Below, in pieces: positions 35,524 to 43,784 of a DNA stretch of 64,000 bases; the stretch's first letter is position 1, and each line of letters begins with the position of its first letter. A program made the position numbers and the translations under genes. Below the pieces are notes generated by a model. The model worked only from the letters and a program-made list of their open reading frames with translations, was not told the origin of the DNA and did not search any database. The stretch is from Macrococcoides animalis (GTDB taxonomy: Bacteria > Bacillota > Bacilli > Staphylococcales > Staphylococcaceae). The stretch spans positions 2,108,001 through 2,172,000 of the forward strand of contig NZ_CP179727.1 in the NCBI RefSeq assembly GCF_047425875.1. The letters are read 5' to 3'.

Positions 35524-36783
35524 ATGAAAACGGAATTAGAAATAAAAAAGCCAAAAACAATATTAAAAAAACCAGAATTACTAGCACCTGCTGGCAATCT
35601 TGAAAAATTAAAAATTGCAGTCCATTACGGCGCAGATGCTGTATTCCTTGGTGGACAAGAATATGGATTACGTTCAAATGCCGATAACTTTACAATTGAA
35701 GAGATTAAAGAAGGTGTTGAATTTGCAAACAAATACGGTGCAAAAATTTATATCACTACAAATATTATTGCCCATGATGAAAATATGGATGGATTAGAAG
35801 ATTATTTAATTGCTTTAGAAAGTACTGGAGCAACGGGTATTATAGTAGCTGACCCACTTATCATTGAAACATGTAAACGCGTAGCACCCCGTTTAGAAAT
35901 TCATCTATCAACGCAACAATCACTTTCAAATGTGAAAGCTGTTGAGTATTGGAAATCTGAAGGGTTAGAACGTGTCGTATTAGCTCGTGAAACAACTGCT
36001 GAAGAAATAAAAGAAATGAAAGAAAAAATTGATATTGAAATTGAAGCATTTATTCATGGTGCGATGTGTATCGCTTATTCAGGTCGTTGTACCTTAAGTA
36101 ACCATATGACTGCACGTGATTCTAACCGTGGTGGTTGTTGTCAAAGTTGTAGATGGGATTATGACTTATTAACAGTGGATAATGGTGAATTAGACGTTGT
36201 TTACGATGGTGATGCTACTCCTTTTGCAATGAGTCCCAAAGACTTAAAATTAATAGAATCAATTCCTAAAATGATTGATATTGGCGTCGATTCTTTAAAA
36301 ATTGAAGGGAGAATGAAGTCAATTCACTATATTGCAACAGTTGTTTCTATATACCGAAAAGTAATAGACGCCTACTGTGCAGATCCTGAGAATTTTGAAA
36401 TCGATCCAGAATGGTTAATCGAATTAGATAAATGTGCAAACCGAGATACTGCAAGTGCTTTCTTTGAAGGTGTACCTGGATTTGAAGAACAAATGTTTGG
36501 ACATGAGCAATCTAAAAAAACACCTTTTGATTTCTGTGGATTAGTGTTAGACTATTCTGAAGAAACACAAATTGCGACAATACAACAACGAAATAACTTT
36601 AAACCAGGTCAAGAGGTTGAATTCTTTGGTCCTGAAATTGAAAACTTTAAACAAGTGATTGACGTAATCTATGATGAGGAAGGTACAGCATTAGATGCAG
36701 CGCGACATCCACTCCAAGTCGTTCAAATTAAAGTTAATCATCCAGTTTACCCAATGAATATGATGAGGAAGGAACTAAACTAA
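35524..36783 (+). CDS. trhP2: U32-family tRNA hydroxylation protein TrhP2 (YrrO-like)
   Basis: This 419-residue protein has the full U32 signature (IHGAMCIAYSGRCTLSN) and the GGCCQSC cluster near residue 200, which together give the cysteines expected to hold an iron-sulfur cluster. The C-terminal domain has the U32 collagenase-like fold (CGLVLDYSEETQIA). It is needed for prephenate-dependent ho5U34 formation in Bacillus and E. coli. ATG 35524 starts it, and the stop shares a base with the udk start (TAATG). Confidence 0.92.
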   Translation: MKTELEIKKPKTILKKPELLAPAGNLEKLKIAVHYGADAVFLGGQEYGLRSNADNFTIEEIKEGVEFANKYGAKIYITTNIIAHDENMDGLEDYLIALESTGATGIIVADPLIIETCKRVAPRLEIHLSTQQSLSNVKAVEYWKSEGLERVVLARETTAEEIKEMKEKIDIEIEAFIHGAMCIAYSGRCTLSNHMTARDSNRGGCCQSCRWDYDLLTVDNGELDVVYDGDATPFAMSPKDLKLIESIPKMIDIGVDSLKIEGRMKSIHYIATVVSIYRKVIDAYCADPENFEIDPEWLIELDKCANRDTASAFFEGVPGFEEQMFGHEQSKKTPFDFCGLVLDYSEETQIATIQQRNNFKPGQEVEFFGPEIENFKQVIDVIYDEEGTALDAARHPLQVVQIKVNHPVYPMNMMRKELN

Positions 36784-37406
36784 TGACATCTACTACAATC
36801 ATCGGTATTGCAGGGGGTTCTGGTTCTGGTAAGACATCAGTAACTTCGAAAATCCTTAAAAATTTAGAAGGCTACAGTGTAGCTTTGATTGAACAAGATT
36901 ATTATTATAAAAATCAAGATCATTTAAGTTTTGAAGAACGTTTAAAAACAAACTATGATCATCCATTAGCTTTTGATAATGACTTGTTAATCAAAAATTT
37001 AATTGATTTAAGAAATGGTAATAATGTAAAAGTACCAACATATGATTATACAAATCATACAAGAAGTAAGAAAACGATTACATTTGAACCAAAAGATGTT
37101 ATTATTGTAGAAGGCATTTTTGCTTTAGAAAACGAAACACTTCGTGATTTAATGGATGTTAAGATTTATGTTGATACGGATGCAGATCTTCGTATCTTAA
37201 GAAGATTGGTTAGAGATATAGAACAACGTGGTCGTACGATGGAATCTGTTATTGATCAATATCTGACAGTTGTTAGACCAATGCATAATCAATTCATTGA
37301 ACCAACGAAACGATACGCAGATATTATTATCCCTGAAGGTGGTAGTAATGCAGTGGCGATCGATATTATGACAACAAAAATACAATCATTAATTCAAGTG
37401 AATTAG
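36783..37406 (+). CDS. udk: Uridine kinase
   Basis: This 207-residue kinase has Walker A GGSGSGKTS near residue 11, the nucleoside-binding EQDYYYKNQDHLSFEER and YDHPLAFD, and RDIEQRGR. It phosphorylates uridine and cytidine in pyrimidine salvage. It is translationally coupled to trhP2 by a one-base overlap. greA follows 19 bp later. Confidence 0.97.
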   Translation: MTSTTIIGIAGGSGSGKTSVTSKILKNLEGYSVALIEQDYYYKNQDHLSFEERLKTNYDHPLAFDNDLLIKNLIDLRNGNNVKVPTYDYTNHTRSKKTITFEPKDVIIVEGIFALENETLRDLMDVKIYVDTDADLRILRRLVRDIEQRGRTMESVIDQYLTVVRPMHNQFIEPTKRYADIIIPEGGSNAVAIDIMTTKIQSLIQVN

Positions 37407-37425
37407 TAGAAAGAAGGATTTATCC

Positions 37426-37902
37426 ATGGAAATGCAAAAAGAGTATCCGATGACTAAAGAAGGATTTGAAAAGTTAGAAGTCGAGTTAGAACACTTAAAA
37501 ACTGTAAGACGCCCTGATGTTGTAGAAAAAATCAAAGTAGCACGTAGCTTTGGTGATTTATCTGAGAACTCAGAGTACGATGCTGCTAAAGATGAGCAAG
37601 GTTTTGTAGAACAAGAAATAACAAAAATTGAAATGATGTTAAGACATGCGGTTATAATTGAAGATGATGGATCTAAATCAGAAGTACAATTAGGTAGAAC
37701 AGTAACATTTACAGAAATTCCGGGTAACGAAGAAGAGTCTTACAAAATCGTAGGTTCTGCAGAAGCTGATCCTTTTGAAGGTAAAATCTCAAATGAATCA
37801 CCTATTGCTAAAGCATTATTAGGAAAAAAAGTTGGCGAAGAAGTAAATGTACCACTTCCAAACGGTAATGAAATGAAAGTTAAAATCGTAGAAATTAGTT
37901 AA
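37426..37902 (+). CDS. greA: Transcription elongation factor GreA
   Basis: This 158-residue protein has the N-terminal coiled coil (MTKEGFEKLEVELEHLK, GDLSENSEYDAAKDEQ) whose acidic tip reaches the RNA polymerase active site, and the C-terminal FKBP-like domain (SPIAKALLGKKVGEEV). It rescues backtracked polymerase. AAGGAT lies 7 nt upstream of ATG 37426. A terminator follows. Confidence 0.97.
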   Translation: MEMQKEYPMTKEGFEKLEVELEHLKTVRRPDVVEKIKVARSFGDLSENSEYDAAKDEQGFVEQEITKIEMMLRHAVIIEDDGSKSEVQLGRTVTFTEIPGNEEESYKIVGSAEADPFEGKISNESPIAKALLGKKVGEEVNVPLPNGNEMKVKIVEIS

Positions 37903-37918
37903 TGATAGCTTCATAATT

Positions 37919-37950
37919 AAAGGACAAACATTGAATGTTTGTTCTTTTTA
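37919..37950 (+). terminator. Intrinsic terminator after greA
   Basis: AGGACAAACATT pairs with ATGTTTGTTCT, followed by a T run. It ends the trmR-greA operon. Confidence 0.8.
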
Positions 37951-37973
37951 TATCTTTATTTGGAGGAATGACC

Positions 37974-38672
37974 ATGATTGGTATTATCGGTGCTATGCAA
38001 GAGGAAATTGAAATCCTAAAAAATGACATGACAGACTTAGTTACTGAAAAACAAGCACATGTTGAAATTTATAAAGGTTACCTTTATGGTAAAGAAGTAG
38101 TCTTAATGCAAAGTGGTATAGGTAAAGTTAATGCCTCAATTTGTGCTACTTTATTAATTAAAGAATATAGTCCAGATTTGATTATTAACACTGGTAGTGC
38201 GGGTGGATTAGGTAGTGCATTATCCGTTGGTGATATTGTGATAAGTAAAAATGTTTTACATCATGATGTCGTTGCTACTGCTTTCGGTTATGAATTAGGT
38301 CAAGTTCCAGGCATGCCATCAAGTTATGCTGCAGATCAAGATTTAATCATGATTGCAAAACAAGCAATTAGTCAAAATGATTTAACAGCACATATCGGTT
38401 TAATCGTTTCTGGTGATAGTTTTATTGGTTCGTCTGATCAAAAACAACTTATAATAAAAAATTTTAGTGAGGCATTAGCAGTTGAAATGGAAGCTGCAGC
38501 AGTAGCACAAACATGTCACCAATTTGATGTTCCATTTATTATTACCCGTGCTATCTCAGATTTAGCAAATGGTGAAGCGAATATGAGTTTTGATGAGTTC
38601 TTAAAAGTAGCTTGCGTATCAAGTTCTAAAATTGTAAAATCAATATTAGATACATTACCTGCAAGGAGATAG
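37974..38672 (+). CDS. mtnN: 5'-methylthioadenosine/S-adenosylhomocysteine nucleosidase
   Basis: This 232-residue enzyme (MIGIIGAMQEEIEIL..., VNTGSAGGL-like INTGSAGGLG, VEMEAAAVAQ and AISDLANGEA) cleaves MTA and SAH to free adenine. ATG 37974 has GGAGG 7 nt upstream; the ATG at 37968 is too close to it. A small membrane-protein gene follows after 11 bp. Confidence 0.96.
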   Translation: MIGIIGAMQEEIEILKNDMTDLVTEKQAHVEIYKGYLYGKEVVLMQSGIGKVNASICATLLIKEYSPDLIINTGSAGGLGSALSVGDIVISKNVLHHDVVATAFGYELGQVPGMPSSYAADQDLIMIAKQAISQNDLTAHIGLIVSGDSFIGSSDQKQLIIKNFSEALAVEMEAAAVAQTCHQFDVPFIITRAISDLANGEANMSFDEFLKVACVSSSKIVKSILDTLPARR

Positions 38673-38683
38673 GAGGCGCAATT

Positions 38684-38788
38684 ATGATTTTTATTATGGC
38701 ATTATCTGTGATTGCTACTGCAATTATCGGATTTATGATTTACACTGGAACTGAAGTAGATTACGCTCCAAATCAAGAAATCGAATAA
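38684..38788 (+). CDS. Small single-pass membrane protein (34 aa), hypothetical
   Basis: The ORF begins at ATG 38684 with a perfect AGGAGG site and encodes 34 residues. Residues 2-20 form a hydrophobic helix (IFIMALSVIATAIIGFMIY), followed by the short polar tail TGTEVDYAPNQEIE. It sits between mtnN and a terminator, so it is probably translated from the same mRNA. I do not recognise a family. The strong ribosome site and tight spacing argue that it is real. Confidence 0.65.
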   Translation: MIFIMALSVIATAIIGFMIYTGTEVDYAPNQEIE

Positions 38789-38794
38789 TGCAAG

Positions 38795-38826
38795 TAACCC
38801 CAATCCTTTGTGGATTGGGGTTATTG
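38795..38826 (+). terminator. Intrinsic terminator after the small membrane protein
   Basis: TAACCCCAATCC (38795-38806) pairs with GGATTGGGGTTA (38812-38823). GC-rich stem; the T tract is short. Confidence 0.75.
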
Positions 38827-38877
38827 ATTGCAATAATGGGTATAAATAAGCATTATAATAATTTTTAGAGGTGACAT

Positions 38878-39402
38878 ATGGGAGTATTTCAAAAATATTT
38901 ATTACCAAGTAAGTATGCAAAATCAGTTTTTGAAATTACACCGGAGGAATTATCAGGTCTTGGTGTAAAGGCAATCATTACAGATTTGGATAATACATTA
39001 GTCGGTTGGGACGAAGCATTAGCGACACCTGAAGTAATTAACTGGTTTAACAGTATGCGTGAGCATAATATAAAAGTAACAATTGTATCGAATAATAATC
39101 AGGCACGTGTTGCGACGTTTGCAACACCATTGAAAGTTGATTATATCTTTAATGCAAGAAAGCCAATGGGTCAAGCGTTTAAGAAAGCTTGTACGGCTAT
39201 GAGGGTAAGACCAGAAGATACGGTTGTAATTGGTGATCAAATGATGACTGACGTGCTCGCTGCAAATTCAAATGGTTTTTATTCAATTATGGTTGTACCA
39301 GTGAAATCAAATGATGAATGGAAAACACGTCTAAACCGTATGATTGAACGTAAGTTTTTAGCCTACTTTAAGAAAAAAGGACTTATAAACTGGGATAATT
39401 AG
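38878..39402 (+). CDS. HAD-superfamily phosphatase YqeG
   Basis: This 174-residue HAD IIIA protein has ITDLDNTLVGWD (catalytic aspartates), TIVSNNN, and VIGDQMMTDVLAANSNG. In Bacillus and Staphylococcus yqeG heads the yqeG-yqeH-aroE-yhbY-nadD-yqeK cluster; here it is separated from yqeH by an SPFH operon and tRNA-Gly. The substrate is probably a phosphatidylglycerophosphate or another phosphomonoester and is not certain. Start ATG with GAGGTGA; a TATAAT at 38854 may be its -10. Confidence 0.9.
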   Translation: MGVFQKYLLPSKYAKSVFEITPEELSGLGVKAIITDLDNTLVGWDEALATPEVINWFNSMREHNIKVTIVSNNNQARVATFATPLKVDYIFNARKPMGQAFKKACTAMRVRPEDTVVIGDQMMTDVLAANSNGFYSIMVVPVKSNDEWKTRLNRMIERKFLAYFKKKGLINWDN

Positions 39403-39423
39403 TGGATTATTATTTGCCTATAT

Positions 39424-39454
39424 AAAGAGACAAATTTATTTATCTCTTTTTTAT
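39424..39454 (+). terminator. Intrinsic terminator after yqeG
   Basis: AAAGAGACAAAT pairs with ATTTATCTCTTT (one C-A mismatch), followed by a T run. Confidence 0.65.
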
Positions 39455-39466
39455 TTAGTTTTAAAC

Positions 39467-39530
39467 AACCTTAAAGTTACCTTAAAAATTCACACTATGT
39501 ACTAATTTGAGCAATATTTAATGATAGAAT
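39467..39530 (+). promoter_or_regulatory. Direct-repeat operator and promoter of the coiled-coil/SPFH operon (site B)
   Basis: AACCTTAAAGTTACCTTAAA (39467-39486) differs from sites A and C at one position. The -10 candidate TAGAAT (39525-39530) begins 38 bp downstream, and no good -35 is seen. The element lies just past the yqeG terminator, so this operon has its own regulated promoter. Confidence 0.6.
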
Positions 39531-39561
39531 AAATACAATACTTCTTAAGAGGAGGATGCAT

Positions 39562-39867
39562 TTGAAATTATTATTAATATGGTTGCTCGTATTAATGATT
39601 GTACTCGTAGTATTATATTTCGTGTTGAATAAATTATATGATTATTTTAGTCTAAAAGAATCATTGCATAACATAGAAATACAAAACGAAGTAGCACAGC
39701 GTCAATACGAATTAAATCAAGCCGCATTAAAGAGTAAGAAGAAAATGTTGGAGCGTGAAATCTTTGCGAAGTCAGATATGATTGAAGATTTAGCAGAGAT
39801 AAAACAATTAGAAAAGGAGTTGGATGAAGTTAATGAACTCATCGACACAATCAGTAAAACCAATTAG
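39562..39867 (+). CDS. Small membrane protein with coiled coil, hypothetical
   Basis: The 101-residue product has one N-terminal membrane helix (KLLLIWLLVLMIVLVVLYFV, residues 2-21), then a charged helical segment with a heptad-like pattern (about 35-99, with EMLEREIF-like KKMLEREIF and IKQLEKELDEVNELI). The TTG at 39562 has GAGGAGG 6 nt upstream. It overlaps the SPFH gene that follows by 44 bp, so the two are translationally coupled and probably act together. I do not recognise the family. An inner-membrane adaptor for the SPFH protein is inferred from context only. Confidence 0.72.
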   Translation: MKLLLIWLLVLMIVLVVLYFVLNKLYDYFSLKESLHNIEIQNEVAQRQYELNQAALKSKKKMLEREIFAKSDMIEDLAEIKQLEKELDEVNELIDTISKTN

Positions 39868-40690
39868 ACCAAAAAGTTCTACACCAAGAAAGCCAATGAA
39901 CAAAAAGTCATTAATATTAACAGCTGTGCTAGGATCCATTTTATTGTTGGGAATATTGCTTGCATTTATGTCAATAGAAAAAGTACCTCAAGGACATCAG
40001 GCTGTTGTTTATTCTGTTAGTGGTGTGAAAGAAGAAACTAAACCAGCAGGATGGCATTTTATTTTCCCACTTGATAAAGCTGTGCATTATCCAATACGAA
40101 CACAAACAAAAGAATATACAGACCTAAATGTAGCTACAAGTGATGGGAAGAATTTAAATATGGATATTAGCGTGAACTATCATGTAGATTCGACGAAAGT
40201 AGTAAAGATCTTTAATAAGTTTGGAAACGCGGATATTACCGGACTAGAAAATGGATTTTTACGTACACGAGTATTAGATGGATTGCGTCAATCAGTAGCG
40301 AAATTCTCAGTCATTGAAACGTTTGGTGTAAAAACGGGTGAAATTAAGAAAAATACAATAGAACAATTACAACAAAATTTAACAGAGCAAGGCTTTATCG
40401 TTGAAGATATTGCTATTTCAAGTCCTAAAGCTGATAAAGCAACCCAAGATGCGATTGATGAACGTGTAAAAGCGAATCAAGAATTAGAAAGAGCGAAGAC
40501 AGATCGTGCCATTGCTGAACAAAATGCAAAAAAGAAACAAATTGAAGCTGAAGGACAATCGAAAGCCAACGAAATTTTAGAAAAATCATTAACTGATAAA
40601 ATTATTCGTAAACAGATGATTGATAAATGGGACGGAACGCAACCGATTACGATTGGTGGAGAAGGCGTAATTGTTGATTTAAATAAATAG
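39824..40690 (+). CDS. Prohibitin-like SPFH/Band 7 membrane protein
   Basis: This 288-residue protein has a basic, Pro/Ser-rich N-terminus, one membrane helix (about residues 29-47) and an SPFH domain (about 50-215: VPQGHQAVVYSVSGV, AGWHFIFPL, TSDGKNLNMDISVNYHVD, LRTRVLDGLRQ). A long alanine/lysine-rich coiled coil follows (about 218-265). This is prohibitin-like rather than flotillin-like. SPFH proteins oligomerise into membrane microdomain scaffolds. AAGGAG precedes ATG 39824. It shares an operator-like element with the floA operon. It interrupts the usual yqeG-yqeH neighbourhood, so it may be lineage-specific. Confidence 0.85.
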   Translation: MKLMNSSTQSVKPIRPKSSTPRKPMNKKSLILTAVLGSILLLGILLAFMSIEKVPQGHQAVVYSVSGVKEETKPAGWHFIFPLDKAVHYPIRTQTKEYTDLNVATSDGKNLNMDISVNYHVDSTKVVKIFNKFGNADITGLENGFLRTRVLDGLRQSVAKFSVIETFGVKTGEIKKNTIEQLQQNLTEQGFIVEDIAISSPKADKATQDAIDERVKANQELERAKTDRAIAEQNAKKKQIEAEGQSKANEILEKSLTDKIIRKQMIDKWDGTQPITIGGEGVIVDLNK

Positions 40691-40695
40691 TCGAG

Positions 40696-40726
40696 AGAGT
40701 TCAGATTAAAACTGAACTCTTTTTTA
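40696..40726 (+). terminator. Intrinsic terminator after the SPFH gene
   Basis: AGAGTTCAG (40696-40704) pairs with CTGAACTCT (40712-40720), followed by a T run. Confidence 0.85.
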
Positions 40727-40767
40727 ATTAATTATCGTGAACAATTTTTTTCAAATTATCTTTACTC

Positions 40768-40796
40768 TTTACAAAAATCGTATTATTCGATATTAT
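40768..40796 (+). promoter_or_regulatory. Promoter of tRNA-Gly
   Basis: TTTACA (40768-40773) and TATTAT (40791-40796) with a 17-bp spacer, 21 bp before the tRNA. Confidence 0.65.
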
Positions 40797-40817
40797 ATTT
40801 ATACGAATTTAATATAT

Positions 40818-40888
40818 GCGGGTGTAGTTTAGTGGTAAAACCTCAGCCTTCCAAGCTGATGTTGTCGGTTCGATTCCGATCACCCGCT
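40818..40888 (+). tRNA. tRNA-Gly (UCC anticodon)
   Basis: A 71-nt cloverleaf is visible. The acceptor stem GCGGGTG pairs with CACCCGC. The anticodon stem TCAGC/GCTGA holds the loop CTTCCAA with anticodon TCC. The T arm has TCGGTTCGATTCCGA. The discriminator is U and CCA is not encoded. A separate promoter and terminator flank it, so it is a single-gene unit. Confidence 0.95.
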
Positions 40889-40897
40889 TATTTTGAG

Positions 40898-40936
40898 AGG
40901 GTCGTGCTTATGCTTATATGCACAGCCCTTTTATTT
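40898..40936 (+). terminator. Intrinsic terminator after tRNA-Gly
   Basis: AGGGTCGTGC (40898-40907) pairs with GCACAGCCCT (40920-40929), with one internal mismatch, followed by a T run. Confidence 0.75.
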
Positions 40937-41010
40937 TGTCTTACAATACTTAAACTGTGTTATGTGCTAAAATAGAAGTATTGATAATTGATATTCAGGA
41001 GGAACAGTAT

Positions 41011-42108
41011 TTGAGTAATGAAATGAAGTGTATCGGCTGTGGCGCGGTCTTACAATCTACGGATCAATCGAAGCCAGGGTACGTTCCAAATTCAAGTTTA
41101 AATAAAGAAGATGTCATTTGTAAACGTTGTTTTAGATTAAAGCATTATAATGAAATTCAAGATGTCCATTTAACGAGTGATGATTTCTTAACCATGTTGA
41201 ATGCATTAAGTGATAAAGATGGTATTGTTGTTAACGTTATCGACGTATTTGATTTTCAAGGATCTTGGATTAGTGGTTTAAAGAGAATCGTTGGCAATAA
41301 GAAAGTAATTATTGCGGCTAATAAAATGGACTTATTACCAAAACTCATCAACAAACGCCGTGTAAAACTTTGGATTGAAAAGCAAGCGAAAGAGTTAGAA
41401 ATGAAAGCAGATGATGTTATATTAATCTCAGCTCAAAAAAATCACGGTATTGATACGTTATTAGAGGCGATTGAAACACACCGCGAGGGTAAAGATGTTT
41501 ATGTTGTTGGTACTACGAATGTAGGAAAATCAACGTTAATCAATAAATTAATTGAAACAAGTGTTGGTGAAAAGAACGTAATTACAACGTCACATTTTCC
41601 AGGTACAACACTTGATTTGATAGATATACCACTGGATGATACTTCATTCATGTATGATACACCAGGGATCATTCAAACACATCAAATGACACATTATGTG
41701 AGTGATAATGAATTAAAAATTATTATGCCGAAAGATGAAATCAAACCGCGTAATTTCCAGTTAAATGAAGGTCAAACATTATTCTTGGGTGGATTAGTGC
41801 GTATAGATTATATGACAGGCGGACGTCGTAGTTTAAATTGTTTTGTTTCTAATGTATTAAATATTCACCGTACTAAACAAGTAAATGCTGAAGACTTATG
41901 GCGACGTCAAATTGGTGAATTATTAACACCACCGGGAACGAAAAATTTTGACTTTGATAATGTACGTAAGACGACATTATCAATTAAAGAAGATAAACAA
42001 GATATTATTATATCTGGTCTAGGGTTTATTACAGTAGAACAAGGAGCTGTAATTGACGTATATGCACCGAAACAAGTCGATGTATATTTAAGACCAAGTA
42101 TTTTATAA
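41011..42108 (+). CDS. yqeH: Circularly permuted ribosome-assembly GTPase YqeH
   Basis: This 365-residue protein starts with a zinc finger (CIGCG...CKRCF, about residues 7-40), then the permuted GTPase motifs: G4 NKMD and G5 SAQK first, then G1 GTTNVGKST and G3 DTPG. The C-terminal domain binds RNA/nucleotides. YqeH is required for 30S subunit maturation. TTG 41011 has AGGAGGA upstream and gives the expected length. It heads a tightly packed operon to yqeM. Confidence 0.95.
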   Translation: MSNEMKCIGCGAVLQSTDQSKPGYVPNSSLNKEDVICKRCFRLKHYNEIQDVHLTSDDFLTMLNALSDKDGIVVNVIDVFDFQGSWISGLKRIVGNKKVIIAANKMDLLPKLINKRRVKLWIEKQAKELEMKADDVILISAQKNHGIDTLLEAIETHREGKDVYVVGTTNVGKSTLINKLIETSVGEKNVITTSHFPGTTLDLIDIPLDDTSFMYDTPGIIQTHQMTHYVSDNELKIIMPKDEIKPRNFQLNEGQTLFLGGLVRIDYMTGGRRSLNCFVSNVLNIHRTKQVNAEDLWRRQIGELLTPPGTKNFDFDNVRKTTLSIKEDKQDIIISGLGFITVEQGAVIDVYAPKQVDVYLRPSIL

Positions 42109-42121
42109 AGTAGGTGTCAAA

Positions 42122-42925
42122 ATGAACTTTGCTGTCATTGGGTATCCTATAAGTCACTCTTTATCGCCAATAATGCATCACGCTAATTTTAAAGCTTTAG
42201 GACGAGACGATGAATATTGTGCTTTAAGTATTGATCCAAAACATTTTCATCATATTAAGGATATCATCGATGAAAAAGCATTGGATGGTTTTAATGTTAC
42301 GATTCCATTTAAGATAGATATTATGAATTATTGTGATGAAATTGATACCACAGCCCAAATGATTGGTGCGGTAAACACAGTACTCATAAAAAATAATAAA
42401 TGGTTTGGATATAATACGGATGGTCTTGGGTATCTAATGAGTATTCAAGATTATTTGAGAGATGATATGAATGTATTGATTTTAGGTGCAGGTGGTGCAA
42501 GTCGTGCAATAAGTTATACTTTAATGCAAAATCATCGTGTTACAGTGGCTAATCGATCTTTAGAGCGTATTCAATCTTGGCCATTTGAAATAGAATGTCT
42601 AACGTATGATAGGCTTGATAATTTATCAAGGTACGATTTGGTTATTAATACTACGCCAGTTGGAATGACGGGTTATGATGAGCCGAGCATCATACGTTGT
42701 CATAATTTAAATAAATCGTGTGTTGTAAGTGATATTATTTATACACCAGAAAAAACAGCATTTTTAAAAGAAGCTGAATTACAAGATTTAAAAATAATAA
42801 ATGGATTAGGTATGTTTGTCATGCAAGGTGCCAAAAGTTTTGAAATTTGGACCGGTGATGTTGCAGACGTTGAAGCTATGACTTTAGCAGTACAAACAGC
42901 CTTGAAAGGAAGAAATCAATGTTAA
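42122..42925 (+). CDS. aroE: Shikimate dehydrogenase
   Basis: This 267-residue enzyme has the substrate site SHSLSPIMHH near residue 13, catalytic Lys in NVTIPFK, GAVNTV, and the NADP-binding GAGGASRAI. It reduces 3-dehydroshikimate in aromatic amino-acid synthesis. It overlaps yhbY by 7 bp. Confidence 0.97.
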   Translation: MNFAVIGYPISHSLSPIMHHANFKALGRDDEYCALSIDPKHFHHIKDIIDEKALDGFNVTIPFKIDIMNYCDEIDTTAQMIGAVNTVLIKNNKWFGYNTDGLGYLMSIQDYLRDDMNVLILGAGGASRAISYTLMQNHRVTVANRSLERIQSWPFEIECLTYDRLDNLSRYDLVINTTPVGMTGYDEPSIIRCHNLNKSCVVSDIIYTPEKTAFLKEAELQDLKIINGLGMFVMQGAKSFEIWTGDVADVEAMTLAVQTALKGRNQC

Positions 42926-43212
42926 CAGGAAAACAAAAGAGATATTTAAGAGCAGAAGCACATCACTTAGATCCAATTTTTCAAATTGGTAAAGGTGGCG
43001 TAAATGACAATTTAATTGAACAATTAAATGACGTATTAGAAAAGAGAGAACTGATAAAGGTAAGTGTTCTTCAAAATAACGATGATGATAAGCAAGAGGT
43101 TGCTGAAACGATAGCACGTCGTGTATATGGTGAATTAGTTCAAGTGATTGGGTCTACGATTATTTTGTATAAACCTTCAGTCAATAATAAGAAGATTGAA
43201 TTGCCAAGATGA
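42919..43212 (+). CDS. yhbY: RNA-binding protein YhbY (CRS1-YhbY domain)
   Basis: This 97-residue CRM-domain protein (LTGKQKRYLRAEAHHLDPIFQIGKGG) with the GxxG-type loop binds pre-rRNA during large/small subunit assembly; in Bacillus it is yqeI. It overlaps aroE upstream and nadD downstream (ATGA), so it is translationally coupled. Confidence 0.95.
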   Translation: MLTGKQKRYLRAEAHHLDPIFQIGKGGVNDNLIEQLNDVLEKRELIKVSVLQNNDDDKQEVAETIARRVYGELVQVIGSTIILYKPSVNNKKIELPR

Positions 43213-43784
43213 ATATCGTTGTATATGGTGGATCTTTTGACCCAATACACATGGGTCACTTAACAGTGGCAAATGAGGTGTATCAACATATACAACCTGA
43301 TTTATTTTTATTTATACCAACCGGTCAGAGCCCTTTAAAAGACCGAGGAGCACGTGTCAGTGATGATGCACGTGTTATTATGTTGAATATGGCAATTGAT
43401 TTTCTTGGGTTTGGTGAGGTAGAACGATATGAATTAGAACGAGAAGGAAAAAGTTACACGTATCATACAATGCTTTATCTTAAAGTAAAGTATCCAGATG
43501 CAAATATTTCAATGATTATTGGTACGGATCAATATGAAGCACTTGACCAATGGTTTGAAATTGAGAAATTAAAATCAATGATTACTTTTATTGTGGTGAA
43601 TCGTGATGTTGATACGCAAAACTTACCTGCACCGTTCCAGGCTTTTCATATACCGAGAATGGATATTAGTTCAACAATGATTCGTGAACGTATCGCACAT
43701 GGTAAAACAATTCGTTGTTTTGTGATTGATACAATTGAACGTTTTATAAGAAAGGAACGTCTTTATGAAGCAAAAGAAAGCTAG
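43209..43784 (+). CDS. nadD: Nicotinate-nucleotide adenylyltransferase
   Basis: This 191-residue nucleotidyltransferase has GGSFDPIHMGH near residue 7, FIPTGQSP and the C-terminal ISSTMIRERI. It makes nicotinate adenine dinucleotide in NAD synthesis. It overlaps yhbY by 4 bp and yqeK by 20 bp. Confidence 0.97.
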   Translation: MNIVVYGGSFDPIHMGHLTVANEVYQHIQPDLFLFIPTGQSPLKDRGARVSDDARVIMLNMAIDFLGFGEVERYELEREGKSYTYHTMLYLKVKYPDANISMIIGTDQYEALDQWFEIEKLKSMITFIVVNRDVDTQNLPAPFQAFHIPRMDISSTMIRERIAHGKTIRCFVIDTIERFIRKERLYEAKES

